Shown here: piece by piece, positions 55,201-61,753 of the stretch
Position numbering within the stretch: the stretch's first letter is position 1
How the letters are laid out: every line of letters starts with the position of its first letter
Assembly: GCF_009604405.1 (NCBI RefSeq)
Contig: NZ_WEGK01000011.1
Span: 1 to 64,000 of the forward strand
Source of the DNA: Nocardia macrotermitis
GTDB lineage: Bacteria; Actinomycetota; Actinomycetes; Mycobacteriales; Mycobacteriaceae
Direction of reading: 5' to 3'
Length of the DNA: 64,000 nt
Notes under the pieces: model-generated
What the model was told of the DNA's origin: nothing
The model's database searches: none
Seen by the model: the letters and a program-made list of their open reading frames with translations, nothing else
Position numbers and translations under genes: made by a program

Positions 55201-58200
55201 GTGTTCCACGCGGCGTTGGCGGCGACGCTGGCCCGGCTGGCCGACACCGACGATGTCGCGATCGGCACCCCGTACGCGGGGCGCGGTGAACCTGAGCTCG
55301 ACGATCTGGTCGGGATGTTCGTCAATACCCTGGTGCTGCGGACGCGGTTGAATCCCGCGATGACGTTCGCCGAACTGCTCGCGCACGTGGGTGAGACCGA
55401 TCTCGCCGCATTCGGGCACTCCGATGTTCCGTTCGAGCGGCTGGTGCAGGTGCTGAATCCGGTGCGTTCGCATGCTCATCATCCGCTGTTCCAGGTGATG
55501 CTGGCGTTCCAGAACGTCGCGGAGGCGCGGTTCGAGCTGCCGGAGCTGGCGGTGTCGAGTGTCGCGGCCGAGGTGGATGTGGCGCTGTTCGATCTTCAGA
55601 TCACGGTGTCGGATTCGTACGACGCCTCGGGTGCGCCGGCCGGTATCAGTGGCGGCGTGCGGTATGCGAGCGATCTGTTCGACGCCGCGACGGTGGGGTC
55701 TATGGTGGATCGGCTGCTGCGGGTGCTCGTCACGGTGGCGGAGGATGTGGCGCAACCGGTATACGGGGTGGATCTGCTCGCTGCTCGGGAGCGTGAAGAT
55801 GTTCTGACGCAGTGGAATTCGACTGATCGGGTGCTCGCGTCGGATGAGACTCCGGCCTCGGTATTCGCCGAGTCGGTGCGGGTGCATGCGGATCGGACTG
55901 CCGTCGTCCACGGCTCGGAATCGCTCACCTACGGTGAATTCGGCTCTCGGGTATATCGTTTGGCGCGTTGGCTGATCGCTCGCGGAGTGGGTCCGGAGTC
56001 GCTGGTGGCATTGCGGATGCGGCGGTCGCTGGATCAGGTCATCGCCATGTACGCGGTGCAAGCGGCCGGTGGCGGGTATGTGCCGGTGGATCCGGATCTT
56101 CCGGAGGAGCGTGTCGCGTACATGCTGGCGACTGCCGAACCGGTGCTGGAGCTTTCCGGTCTGGACGGGATCGAGCTGGCCGGATTCGATGACGCGCCGA
56201 TCACCGATGCCGAGCGGATCGTTCCGTTGCTTCCGGAGAATCTCGCCTACGTGCTGTTCACCTCGGGATCTACCGGACGTCCGAAAGGTGTTGCGGTATC
56301 CCAGCGTTCGGTGGTGAACCAGGTGCGATGGATGTGTGCGAACTACGCGCTGACACCGGACGACGTTGTGCTGCACAAGACTCCGGCGACATTCGATGTC
56401 TCGGTGTGGGAGCTGTTCGCGACATTGGTGGCCGGGGCGCGGATGGTGATCGCGCGCTCGGACGGGCACACCGACCCGGCGTACCTCGCTGAAACCATTG
56501 CCGCGCAACGTGTCACGATCACCTCCTTCGTCCCGTCGATGCTCGCCGCCTTCGCCGATGCGGTCCCACCGGAATCGCTGACCTCGTTGCGTGCGCTGCT
56601 GGTGGCCGGTGAGGCGTTCGGCGCCGAGGTGGTGGCGGCGGTGCGGCGGACGGCACCCGGTGTCGAACTGCACAATCTGTACGGGCCGACCGAGTTCACC
56701 GTGCACGCGACCGCGCATCGAGTGCGCGAAACCGACTGCGGCAGTATGCCTATGGGCACGCCGGTGTGGAACGCGCGGGCCTACGTCCTCGACGGGCGGT
56801 TGCAACCGGTGCCGCCCGGCGTCACGGGAGAGCTGTACCTCGCGGGCGTACAGCTCGCGCGCGGCTATCACTCACGGGCGGGCCTGAGCGCCGAGCGGTT
56901 CGTACCCGATCCCTTCGGACACGGGCAGCGGCTGTATCGCACCGGCGACCTCGCCCGGTGGCGCCGCGATGGTGAGCTGGAATACCTGGGCCGCACCGAC
57001 TTCCAGGTGAAACTGCGTGGTCTGCGGATCGAGCTCGGTGAGATCGAATCGGTGCTCGCCGAGTATCCCGGCGTCGCGCGGGCGGTCGCGGCAGTGCGTT
57101 CGAATGGTGGCGGGGATCGGCTCGTCGGGTATCTCGTGCCGAGCGTGGGTGACGTGGTCGGAGCCGTCGACGCATCGTGGCGCGGTGCAGTCGGCGCTGC
57201 CGGAAGCAGGGTGGTCGCTGCTGTCGGAAGCAGGGCGGCTGATGCTGGGGGAGGCCGGAATGCTGATGCTGCCGGAAGCAGGGTGGTCGATGCTGCCGGG
57301 AGCAGGGTGGTCGATGCCGTGGCGAGTAGCGCAGTCGATACGACCGCAGTGCTGGCATATGCGGCGAGTGAGCTGCCCAGTTATATGGTCCCCACGTCGC
57401 TGACGGTGTTGGATGCGTTGCCGCTCACCAGTTCCGGGAAGCTGGACCGCACGCGACTGCCCGATCCGGTGCTGCCGGTCGGCGAGTTCCGGGAGCCGGA
57501 GTCGTGGTTGGAGAAGCTGGTCGCGCGTACCTTCGGTCAGGTTCTGGACCTGGATCGGGTGGGTGCCGACGACGACTTCTACGCTCTCGGCGGCAATTCG
57601 CTGAAGTCGGTGCAGGTGGTGACCGAGTTGAAGAAGGAGCTCGACTACGAGTTCCCGATCAGCTGGATGCTGTCCGATCCCACCCCCGCCGATCTCGCGC
57701 GGCGGCTCGAGGCGGCGATGCGTTCGGGTCGTGCCGCGGCCGAGTCCGCCTCGGGATTCGATGTGCTGCTGCCGATCCGGACTTCCGGCACCCGGCCGCC
57801 GCTGTTCTGCATCCACCCCGCGTCGGGCCTGTCGTGGTGCTATCACACACTGGGCGAACACCTTTCGGCCGATCGGCCGATCTACGGCATCCAGGCGCCG
57901 CAGATCGGTGGCGAGGTGCCGGGGCCGAACTCGATCGGCGATATCGCCCGACGCTATTTCGCGGAGATCCGCGCGGTCCAGCCGCACGGCCCGTACCACC
58001 TGCTGGGGTGGTCGCTGGGCGGTCTGATCGCACATGCCATCGCCGCCGAAATGCGCTCTGCCGGTGAGCAAGTCGACCTGCTGGCGCTGTTGGACGCGGA
58101 AGCGGACGGTATCGATGAAGCCTCGGTCTCGACGGTCATGGCCGGTGAGCTGATCAGCAATCTGGGGCCGGTTCTCGGCATCGATTTCGTGCGTCCCGAC

Positions 58201-58530
58201 GCCACCGCCGAGGAAGCCGCGGCCCTGATTCGCGACCATCTAGGCGACGGTCTGGGCATCGAGGCCGAAACGATCGAACGTCTGACCGACGCCTACAACT
58301 CGTCGATCCGAGCCGCCAGCACCTGGCAGCCTCCGACCGTCGACACCGACCTGGTCTTCTTCACCGCAACCCGCGACCGACGCCCCGAAGCCGCAGGTCA
58401 CCGGGGATGGCAACCCTTCATCGACGGTTACGTCTCGAACATCGACATCGACACTGCCCACCTGTCCATGACCGACCCGGCGGCTATCGCTCAGATTGCT
58501 GAGGTTCTCAACGAGCAGTTGGATCGGTGA
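40243..58530 (+). CDS. Five-module non-ribosomal peptide synthetase with terminal thioesterase
   Basis: A 6,095-residue megasynthase, C-A-T-E / C-A-T / C-A-T / C-A-T / C-A-T-TE. Condensation HHxxxDG motifs start at residues 180, 1709, 2764, 3804 and 4865. Phosphopantetheine serines are 1037, 2560, 3617, 4682 and 5786. Epimerisation HHxxVDxVSWR is at 1219. The thioesterase has Ser5924 (GWSLGG), probable Asp5951 and His6073. The N-terminal C domain resembles acyl-accepting starters such as EntF. Hand-read specificity codes are A1 DAETVGEVTK, A2 DASIAVHIWK, A3 DAFVAALIWK, A4 DALFMGLIVK and A5 DVWSLALVHK. A1 hints at a basic residue, A4 at an aliphatic one and A5 at Ser/Thr; all are tentative. 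Start GTG has GGAGG six bases upstream. Product unknown. Confidence 0.95.
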   Translation: MEFTMPQSNSGIAGRSYRSMSSNRARPVFPADGAPANGADPAARLPVPEAGPLTAAQRGIWFAQHLAASSPISVAQYVEIVGELRAELLVEACETAGREFGSGHLKLVEVDGEPRQYVDTEQGARAHVVDLRADPDPVGVARRMMTEDYSAPLDLLRDDLMTSVVYQVGENHFLWYQRAHHIALDGFAAVTMLHRITELYNAWNRGEQAPPCTAQDLDKVVEQDLAYRDSTRFENDRAYWTEHLADAPPVVSLADRVDQPTIHPALVSTPLPERTAQLLDEVVLARGTSVTPVIVAAFAAYLARMTDSDEVLLSLPVSGRHSAILRRSGGMVANVVPLRVRVAGTAVGELIGAVQSELTSALRRQRYRQEDIFHDMGIARDQTASFGPAVNIMMVENEIILGNTTGRLNVLTSGPTADLFINIYPGAGRSSTHIDFQGNPSAYTAAELAGHHHRFLGFLREFLAGGEQFPIGRIPLLEPDERAELLPVRGRKGVETRLLPDILSESAAHDPGATALASASRSLTYGELDANSSRLARHLIALGCGPDTAVAILLRRSSESVVATWAIAKCGAEFVQLSPEYPAKRIAHMIQDSGAEVVITVGPLADRLPAAIHQVALDDSATVRDCARAAAGPISDRERVRPLRPSNIAYMTYTSGSTGLPKGVQVTHGGLANLITDRASAYGIDAESRVSYALSPSFDASLEQFLTCFANGATLVVVPPDVTGGEPLTQLLADEHVTHLTLTPTMLATVDPNRLSDLRVVVVGGDVCAPHVIERWTRSLAMYNEYGPTEATVTAVGAMLRADRAHTVGGPIRGVSAMVLDRALQPVPKGTVGELYLAGPGLARGYSRLTAETAARFVADPYGAAGERMYRTGDIARWTGSSAELALELMGRSDFQVKIRGYRIEPSEIDDTLTTHRDVDLSVTVPVRNNVGTTVLASYVVPVEGSRIDVVEIQRFARESLPPHMVPAVILPLESLPVNAFGKLDRRALPKPEFGTAPQGRAPQTAREKVLAGVFAEVLGVPRVGAQDSFFALGGDSILSIRLVARAKALGLGFSTQDVFAHKTVEGLAAAATEVGDAPRLSELPGGGVGTMPLSPIVRAMLRRGHYDRFGQAALVELPEQADRAGLVRALQVVLDRHDMLRAVLGAESGERFVEVRERGAVDAESVLVEVRLGRRDAVEVDRHLQQAADRLDPAEGVLVQAVRLRDESGPDLLWLVIHHLAVDAVSWRILLTDLATAWSQISGGETDFGPTTTSFRRWAHGLVEQASSRAGELELWKGVVGQGDQLLGSRRLDPGLDDGGSSGRVRQRIPAEIADAVLTAIPRRFHCGANDPLLAALALALGAWRRRHGMAVSDELISLEAHGREEQAVPGADLGATVGWFTTRYPIRLGFEGVDPDDALAGGEIVGLALKQVKEQLRAVPDNGIGFDMLRSLDPRGRAELAGLPEPQISFNYLGRVGATELSGPWTPSTEFTALTGTSDPAMALAAVLDVNAIAEAGPDGLHLDVTWDFASRILPQEQVRELAGLWAQALGALADHVRSGSTPGFTPSDFPLVEVSQDDIDGWLREYPSMSDVWPLTALQSGLLFHSMYADDGVDGYIVQAALTFTGDVDGERMRRAAQVLIGRHDSLRTAFVESASGPRQIVIDDSVVEWQETGVAEISDSVERDDVLRRLAASEAGAFDPARPPLIRFHLVRVGAGEYRLLVTNHHLVLDGWSMPLLIHELLALYVSDCDTSELAPPRSYREYLRWLGERDQDATVAAWREMLAGIESPTRVAGGPGRSEDNDEVALNLDAATTAAILDLGRSHGVTANTSLQVAWALLIAVLTGRTDVVFGNTVSQRPPEIPDVERMVGLLVNTLPVRVRLDPGETVSDLLVRVQSEQAAMVDHQHIGLAELQRVTGIADMFDTATVLESYPVDRELLTRNLGAAGLRLVGIDAHDATPYPLSLQVTPPRAGGGGTYTVALKFATDRFDADAARALLERFELLLTQIVRDPGRTVAALSSCRDSEGAELLSVRGDQAVAEMLLREILWGTARRYPDSVAVRSGAVTWTYRELARRADALAQQLVARGVGAESVVALAIPRSAELVVAIWAVARTGAAFLPLDPGNPAARTAELLSGVRTSVGLTTSVVAQSLPDTVDWLVADASIDLEDPDPLPEMGRISADNAAYVIYTSGSTGRPKAVQLTHRGLADLVAAQIEVFGLDVGAAVLQVASPGFDACVSELLMAHGSGACLVIAPSEVYGGEDLEEVIRAEHVSHAIITPSVLNTMEPSRIPSLTTLAVVGEATGPDTVRRWAPGRRLMNHYGPSEATIWATASDVLTPGEPVTIGGPIRGMSAVVLDMWLRPVPVGVAGELYLRGPGLARGYIGRPDVTGARFVADPWSSSGGRLYRTGDSVRWVHGHSGPELEYLGRSDQQVKIHGLRIEPGEIDAQVARYSDVASAATVVTEGPAGEPILVCYLTSASGTQVDVATLTETLAQTLPRYMNPAAIVQLDDMPRTPTGKVDRKALRQRGFGPESDGGRPPSTPAERIIAELFAEVLHLETVSADSNFFALGGDSIVSMRLVASARSAGLLLTPRDVFEARTVAALAAVAGGATATVEAADGPLVELAPDDLDRLERRYDNLAEVWPLSPMQSGVHFHSTFDPEAGDDYTVQTAISFSGELDAERLRRAAQAVVDRHDILRAGFVETSAGPRQIVLEHAEISFRDIDLTAESASETHGTPECIAAADAAAGFDLSAPPLVRFTLIRLGSGAFRLLVTNHHVILDGWSMPLLMRELLDYYGSPAHIEVAGPAPSYRDYLAWLGRQDSSVSRTAWAQEFSDVDSPTRVSRGNAVGSFTAGSIEAEVAADRFEELRAVAADAAVTVNTVVSAAWALNLRMLTGETDVIFGASVSGRPPELPRVDQTLGMFLNTIPVRVPLEPSMTVRELLIGIQERHARMLDHHHIGLPEIHRSVGMSELFDTAITFQSFPVDRSALQQLVDSAGLRVDGLDGVDATPYPLSLIVEPTQDESGRGLRITLRFHDQEFDVTQARCILDRLVGLLGRIAANTVVRLGELSLHEESALSWPPRRGADEIPDTLDRILAASVADEPESIALRYGTLALTYRQLDERSTRLARILLLHGASRGTLVAAVLPRSPAAVLTLWAVAKTGAAFLPIDPVLPTERIEFLLSDAAATLGVTDESVRDRLPGGVDWLVLDQDEPLDDTNSAAARPITDIERGEPILRDQTAWVSYTSGSTGLPKGVLVSHRGLADLVAAQRRILHTGPKSVVAQVASPSFDASVFELLMAHGSGGRLVVAPADVYAGPELANLLGREHVSHAVLTPSALATVPADGLGALCVLATAGEPVGPDLVERWAPGRTMINLYGPSESTIWATAGDALAPGAPITIGRPVGSVAAVVLDTWLRAVPHGVVGELYLLGAGLADGYVGRSAQSSARFVACPFAAPGQRMYRTGDLVRRTAGGELEFLGRNDFQVKVHGTRVEPGEIDAVLGARADVGYAVTVPRRDGGRPVALVSYVVPAAGAWVSGEELRAALAATLPRYMVPAAVMVLDQVPLTPNGKLDRARLPEPVATAAEFRAPTSDVERLVARTFEEVLDVERVGVDDDFFALGGDSLSAATVVARIGAALDVRVPVRSVFEAPTVGRLAALAGTFGGARRQPLLPGARPEPVPLSLAQQRMWFLNRLEPDSAAYNIPVMLRLAGQLDATALSDALADVMARHEVLRTIYPEISGEARQVVLDEPTVPVESVRVRADSVPEVVGEFVRRGFDVTDRVPMRVALFELDPEKDSGTPQFLLVLVVHHIAGDGQSMGPLARDVMTAYAARHTGRAPEWEPLTVQYVDFACWQRDMLGAADDPSSLMSEQLRFWRSALSGAPDRIDLPADRPRPAVASLSGGQVPVRIGARVHGRLLELARAQGTSLFMVMHAALAVVLGRLGGSDDVVIGTPIAGRGEAGLDDLVGMFVNTLALRTRVDTGEPFAELLMRARETDLLAFEHADVPFERVVEELNPERSAARHPLFQVVLAFQNMPTVDVTLPGVRISRAEVDTGASQFDLQLVLSEEAGEVGAAEGVSGIMSYARDLFDEATAAGIVQRLMRVLEAVAEDPGVVVGDIEWLDVRERSALTSRVGVRTAEERAAVLPELFAAAVRENRDGVALVAGDTALSYAQLDARANRIARLLISHGAGPETPVLVAIPRSADSVVGWWAVVATGATYVPVDPAYPAGRIAQMVSDSAAVLGITVSSARAAMPETVEWLVLDDTDVEARIDAQVGDTVADSERLRPLRPENLAYVVFTSGSTGVPKGVGVTHSGTADFVAGLSGERMPGEVSRILHFASPSFDASLLEILLAVGRAGALVVAPTDVYGGEELARLLRTQRVTHAFMTPAALASVDPEDLDDLAVVMSGGDQVPADLVNRWAGGDRLGTRQFRVLYGPTETTIVATATDGLRPGERPTIGGPLPGLQTLVLDARLRPVPVGVAGELYLAGPALARGYLNKTATSAARFVANPFGDAGSRMYRTGDVVRWNSSGNLEFLGRNDFQVKIRGYRVELGEIDAALRARAEVAYTVTMSRDTGAGQMLVSYVVPRPGANISPERLRAALAESLPSYLVPAAVLVLDRIPLSPNGKLDRAALPEPIVQAKRFRAPASAVEEVVAGVFAEVLGITGPVGADDDFFDLGGNSLIATRVVARLGAALDATIPVAMIFEAPTVARLAARAEAHADTGRVALTAQQRPRRIPLSYAQQRMWFLNRLEPDSAAYSIPIALRLSGTLDAEALRAAVEDVLNRHEILRTVYPYAEGEPSQVVLPAAAAISPMTVVTTAESQLVRSLSEFAAAVFDLTIDTPVRARLFRVGPDDAVLAVVAHHICCDGASLVPLARDMMSAYVARTRGEAPTWTPLPVQYADYAIWQRAVLGSEDDPESLLSAQIDYWTAELADLPALLELPTDRPRPPAQSYAGASVPITVDADLHARLRHVAREHDTTLFMVFHAALAATLARLADTDDVAIGTPYAGRGEPELDDLVGMFVNTLVLRTRLNPAMTFAELLAHVGETDLAAFGHSDVPFERLVQVLNPVRSHAHHPLFQVMLAFQNVAEARFELPELAVSSVAAEVDVALFDLQITVSDSYDASGAPAGISGGVRYASDLFDAATVGSMVDRLLRVLVTVAEDVAQPVYGVDLLAAREREDVLTQWNSTDRVLASDETPASVFAESVRVHADRTAVVHGSESLTYGEFGSRVYRLARWLIARGVGPESLVALRMRRSLDQVIAMYAVQAAGGGYVPVDPDLPEERVAYMLATAEPVLELSGLDGIELAGFDDAPITDAERIVPLLPENLAYVLFTSGSTGRPKGVAVSQRSVVNQVRWMCANYALTPDDVVLHKTPATFDVSVWELFATLVAGARMVIARSDGHTDPAYLAETIAAQRVTITSFVPSMLAAFADAVPPESLTSLRALLVAGEAFGAEVVAAVRRTAPGVELHNLYGPTEFTVHATAHRVRETDCGSMPMGTPVWNARAYVLDGRLQPVPPGVTGELYLAGVQLARGYHSRAGLSAERFVPDPFGHGQRLYRTGDLARWRRDGELEYLGRTDFQVKLRGLRIELGEIESVLAEYPGVARAVAAVRSNGGGDRLVGYLVPSVGDVVGAVDASWRGAVGAAGSRVVAAVGSRAADAGGGRNADAAGSRVVDAAGSRVVDAVASSAVDTTAVLAYAASELPSYMVPTSLTVLDALPLTSSGKLDRTRLPDPVLPVGEFREPESWLEKLVARTFGQVLDLDRVGADDDFYALGGNSLKSVQVVTELKKELDYEFPISWMLSDPTPADLARRLEAAMRSGRAAAESASGFDVLLPIRTSGTRPPLFCIHPASGLSWCYHTLGEHLSADRPIYGIQAPQIGGEVPGPNSIGDIARRYFAEIRAVQPHGPYHLLGWSLGGLIAHAIAAEMRSAGEQVDLLALLDAEADGIDEASVSTVMAGELISNLGPVLGIDFVRPDATAEEAAALIRDHLGDGLGIEAETIERLTDAYNSSIRAASTWQPPTVDTDLVFFTATRDRRPEAAGHRGWQPFIDGYVSNIDIDTAHLSMTDPAAIAQIAEVLNEQLDR
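57190..57325. repeat. 27-30 bp degenerate tandem repeat inside the fifth adenylation domain
   Basis: GCTGCCGGAAGCAGGGTGGT-type units recur five times and encode repeats of AAGSRVVDA. The insert of about 55 residues lies in the C-terminal subdomain of A5, between LVGYLVPSVGDVV and ELPSYMVPTSL, where other adenylation domains of this protein have only about a dozen residues. Confidence 0.8.
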
Positions 58531-58793
58531 TTCGATTGATGTGACCGTTCCCGGCTCGACGGGCGTCCGGTTGGAAGGCGGTGATTCGCGCAGCTGCGTC
58601 AGTGTCCGACAGGTGCAATCCGATGGAGAGGTTGGGCGGTTCGACTGGACGCGAGTGTGGTGATTGGCTGGAAGATGTTCATCATCAATGGATTTCGTGC
58701 ACCCGGTGTAGTGGTCGACCGCCCGGGGTGACTGGGTGCAGTTCGCTTGTCGGCTTGCAGAGTGGGCAGTTGCTTGATCAGCAATCAACACGA
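58531..58793. other. Gap between NRPS and secreted-protein gene
   Basis: About 260 bp between converging genes. No reading frame or RNA gene is apparent. The distal end carries the terminator hairpin. Confidence 0.4.
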
Positions 58794-58826
58794 CGCTCCG
58801 GCCCCCTGTGATCGGGTGCCGGAGCG
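58794..58826. terminator. Bidirectional terminator hairpin
   Basis: CGCTCCGGC (58794-58802) pairs perfectly with GCCGGAGCG (58818-58826) across a 15-nt loop. GTTGTTTT follows shortly on the plus strand. It lies between the NRPS stop and the convergent gene ending at 58839, so it could stop both transcripts. Confidence 0.6.
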
Positions 58827-58838
58827 CTGCGGTTGTTT

Positions 58839-60068
58839 TCAGTGTTGGACGTTGCTGGGAACGTTGACCTTCGCCGGGATGGGTGCGGTGACGCCGACGA
58901 TCACGCCGACCGATGCCCCGACAGCTGCGCCGAGTGCGGCGGCGGGGGCCGCGACCACTGCCGCGCCGACCGCCGCACCGAGCAGCGGGCCGACAACCAA
59001 ACCTGTTGGCAGGAAGGGAATTCCAGCGACCAGACCGACGACCGCGCCGACCAGGGCGGCGGGAATCGCCAGCGGTGCACTCAGTCCGGCGCCGATACCC
59101 GCGCCGATCAGGGCTCCGACGCCCGCGTCCACGACGGTCATACTGCATCGGGTGGGATCGGCGGGGATGTAGGAGCAGAACGTCTGAACCGGCTGGGTCG
59201 GGTCGGCTGCCGTCGGTGTCGCCACTGCGGTGACCCGGGGGATGGCATCGGCCCGGTTGTTCGGGTGCGTGACATTTACCAGCGTCGTGACCGAGGATTC
59301 GATATTCGTCGGCGTCGGCGCGCTATTCGGTGATGCGACCCGAGGCGCGATGACGGATGCGATATTCGGCAGTGCCGCCAGGGATGCGATGTTCGGGAGA
59401 GAGATGTTCGGTAAGGCTACCGAGGGTGTGAGATTCGGCAGGGTTATCGGGAGTGTCCCGTTCGGCAGCGCTATCGGCAGAGTGAAATTCGGTGCGGTTG
59501 CCGGAGGTGTGCTCCTCGATGGGCCGATCGCAGGTGTGTTCGGCCGGATTGTCGAGGCTGCGGTATTCGCCCGACCGACCGACGGGGTCGTATTCGGTCG
59601 GGCCACCGTTTGGCTGGTGTTCGGCCGCGCGACCGGGGGAGTGATATTCGGCAGGGCTACCGAAGGAATGGCGTTCGGCAGCGCCGCGGGCCTCGGTGCG
59701 GCGCCTGCGGGAGCCGTGTCCGGTCGTGCCTGCGCAGGCGCGGGTTTCGGTGCGGGAACCAGATTCGCCAACTCCGCCGGGAGAGTGATTTTCGGCAGAC
59801 CGGCCGGGAGGGCGATGTCCGGCAGAGTGATCGGAGGCACTATGTGGGCCAACATATCCGGGACCGTGACCTGGGCCGGTTGCGGCGCGGGCGAAGTGTG
59901 AGCGGCAGGTGCGAGCGGCGACGGTGCCACCGCCGGTGGCGCAGCGGGCGGATGCCCCGACGCGGCGGGCGCAGCCCCGGCCTGACCGGCCCCGAGAACA
60001 ACCGCGACCGGAACCATACTAGTGGCCAATATCAGGCCGGATATCCGCCGAAGATCAGTTTCCGACAT
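58839..60068 (-). CDS. Secreted Pro/Ala/Asn-repeat protein with hydrophobic glycine-zipper end
   Basis: A 409-residue exported protein. The signal peptide spans about residues 1-33 (LILATSMVPVAVVLGAGQAG, cleavage near GAAPA). Residues 35-270 are Pro/Ala-rich with degenerate LPNI-, RPNT- and LPNxTP-type repeats every 7-8 residues. Residues 280-295 contain two cysteines (FCSYI, RCSM). The last 100 residues are very hydrophobic with Gly-x3-Gly spacing (ALIGAGIGAGLSAPLAIPAA), like glycine-zipper membrane segments. I know no name for it. AGGAGG lies six bases before the ATG. It converges on the NRPS and may be an envelope or pore-like surface protein. Confidence 0.75.
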   Translation of the reverse strand: MSETDLRRISGLILATSMVPVAVVLGAGQAGAAPAASGHPPAAPPAVAPSPLAPAAHTSPAPQPAQVTVPDMLAHIVPPITLPDIALPAGLPKITLPAELANLVPAPKPAPAQARPDTAPAGAAPRPAALPNAIPSVALPNITPPVARPNTSQTVARPNTTPSVGRANTAASTIRPNTPAIGPSRSTPPATAPNFTLPIALPNGTLPITLPNLTPSVALPNISLPNIASLAALPNIASVIAPRVASPNSAPTPTNIESSVTTLVNVTHPNNRADAIPRVTAVATPTAADPTQPVQTFCSYIPADPTRCSMTVVDAGVGALIGAGIGAGLSAPLAIPAALVGAVVGLVAGIPFLPTGLVVGPLLGAAVGAAVVAAPAAALGAAVGASVGVIVGVTAPIPAKVNVPSNVQH

Positions 60069-60916
60069 TCCATACCTCCTGGGCGCGCTGTCTTCTTATT
60101 GCTCTTCCAGTTCCCCGACCTCAATTTCTCGTCATACACTCTGATCCGATAGTTTATGCCCGACCAGCACGGGTATCCCGCAGATTGCGAGAAATAATCG
60201 TCCGGGTTGCCCGCCCCGGATCCGCGGAGTCGATAATTTCCACCGAGCGTTCGATTCCCCGGATGCCCGTAGACCCCACCGTTCATCCGGTATCCGAAGG
60301 CGATAACGAAAATTATTGCGCCAGAATTATTTTGGTGAACCCCCACGCCAATGCGACACCCACCCGAGAATGTTTCCATACCGAATGAATCCACTTTCCC
60401 CGGGAAAGCCCCACTCAGTGCCCCCGCCCCCGATCCACTCGGAGCGGACCGAGGTGAAGTGGATGGGCACCACCACCCCGGCCCCTCCGCACCCGCTGTA
60501 GCCCCCGAACGACACAAGAGGCACAACCGCGCAACCGACCCGCCATACAGACCGGCAGTCGATGGCCACCGGCCGAGATCCCCAGCGCAACAACGGTATC
60601 CAAACGGAAAGGGCGAATTCTGCACCCATTCGCCCCGTCCGCCCCCAACATAACCCGCCCCCACCCCCATTTCCACACGAACCACCACCTCTGGGACCAA
60701 TCACCGCCCCAAACCTCCTCCCCCTGTGAATTCAACAGCCCCCACCGCAACTCACCGCCCCGCGTGCTCCCCGGATCGCGTGCACCCGCTGCTGCCGCGC
60801 TATTCAGGATCAACCGTCGGCACTGAGGTTCGTTCGCAGGCGCATGTCGCCAGAACTGCGAATCTCGCAGTGGCATCGCAGATTCGCGATATTCGACCGT
60901 ATGTGACGATGGCAGG
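60069..60916. other. 848-bp intergenic region with AT-rich half
   Basis: 60069-60370 is unusually A+T-rich and contains the leader and promoter of the secreted-protein gene. 60370-60720 is C-rich on the plus strand. A long minus-strand frame (60032-60700) overlaps the secreted-protein start and lacks convincing character. No RNA gene was recognised. Confidence 0.4.
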
Positions 60917-61639
60917 ATGACCCCCGCAGCCTTCGGTATCGCTCGGCAACTGGTGCTCGACAGGTTCCCGGATACGCGGGCCGCCTGGCTGGGAGGCAGT
61001 GTTGTGATCGGAACAGCCACTGCCACTTCGGATCTCGATATCACCGTACTACTCGCAGGGCCACCTGCCCCCTACCGTGAATCGCTGCGGCACAAGGGAT
61101 GGCCAGTGGAACTCTTCGTGCAGAGTGAGAATTCGATCGCACATTTCCGCGCTGCGGACCAGGCCGCTCGCCGCCCGGCAACAGCACGCCTGATCGGCCG
61201 CTCCCGGATCCTGCTGGATGCGGATGGCAGCGGGGAGCGTCTTCGAGAGGATTGTGTGAGGGAACTGTCTGCTGGTCCGAAGGCATTGAGCGACAAAGAG
61301 TTACAAGCGATGCGCTACGGTGTCACCGATCTCCTCGACGATCTCGCGGGCGCCCAGGATGTGAACGAGCGCCTTGCGATCGCGGTCACGCTGTGGCAGG
61401 CGACATCGCATCTACTGCTCACCGCCGCCGGGCACTGGAGCGGCGGCGGCAAATGGCTGCATCGCGAAGTGGCCCACTTCGACGAACTCGGCGGCACGAC
61501 GTTCGCCAGTGCACTGGCAGACGGAATGCGCGCCGTCGCACTCGGCGAAATCCGGTCGATGGTGGACATCGTCACTGCGGTTCTGGACCGGGTCGGTGGC
61601 CGGTTGTTCGAGGGGTACCGGGCGAATGGGCCTGGCTGA
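60917..61639 (+). CDS. Nucleotidyltransferase-fold protein
   Basis: A 240-residue protein of the pol-beta/aminoglycoside-nucleotidyltransferase superfamily. WLGGSVVIGTATATSDLDIT contains the GS motif and the DxD metal-binding pair (DLD). A helical C-terminal half with HWSGGGKWLHREV and a conserved FDELG follows, as in small ANT-like proteins. Its substrate (antibiotic, RNA or protein) cannot be read from the sequence. The ribosome site is weak (GATGGCAGG before the ATG). It stands alone on the plus strand. Confidence 0.8.
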   Translation: MTPAAFGIARQLVLDRFPDTRAAWLGGSVVIGTATATSDLDITVLLAGPPAPYRESLRHKGWPVELFVQSENSIAHFRAADQAARRPATARLIGRSRILLDADGSGERLREDCVRELSAGPKALSDKELQAMRYGVTDLLDDLAGAQDVNERLAIAVTLWQATSHLLLTAAGHWSGGGKWLHREVAHFDELGGTTFASALADGMRAVALGEIRSMVDIVTAVLDRVGGRLFEGYRANGPG

Positions 61640-61753
61640 GCCAGTGTTCGGTGGCGTGAGGGATTACCGCACGAATGGCGAGCGGTGGTCGAGTTCGGCG
61701 ATCGTTGTGGCGGATCGGCGGGTGTAGCGGCGGTTGTGTTGGGGGAGGGGATC

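Noticed and set aside
60032..60700. A 222-codon minus-strand frame upstream of the secreted-protein gene
   Set aside because: It overlaps the true start region of that gene and changes composition abruptly between its AT-rich and G-rich halves, unlike a single protein.
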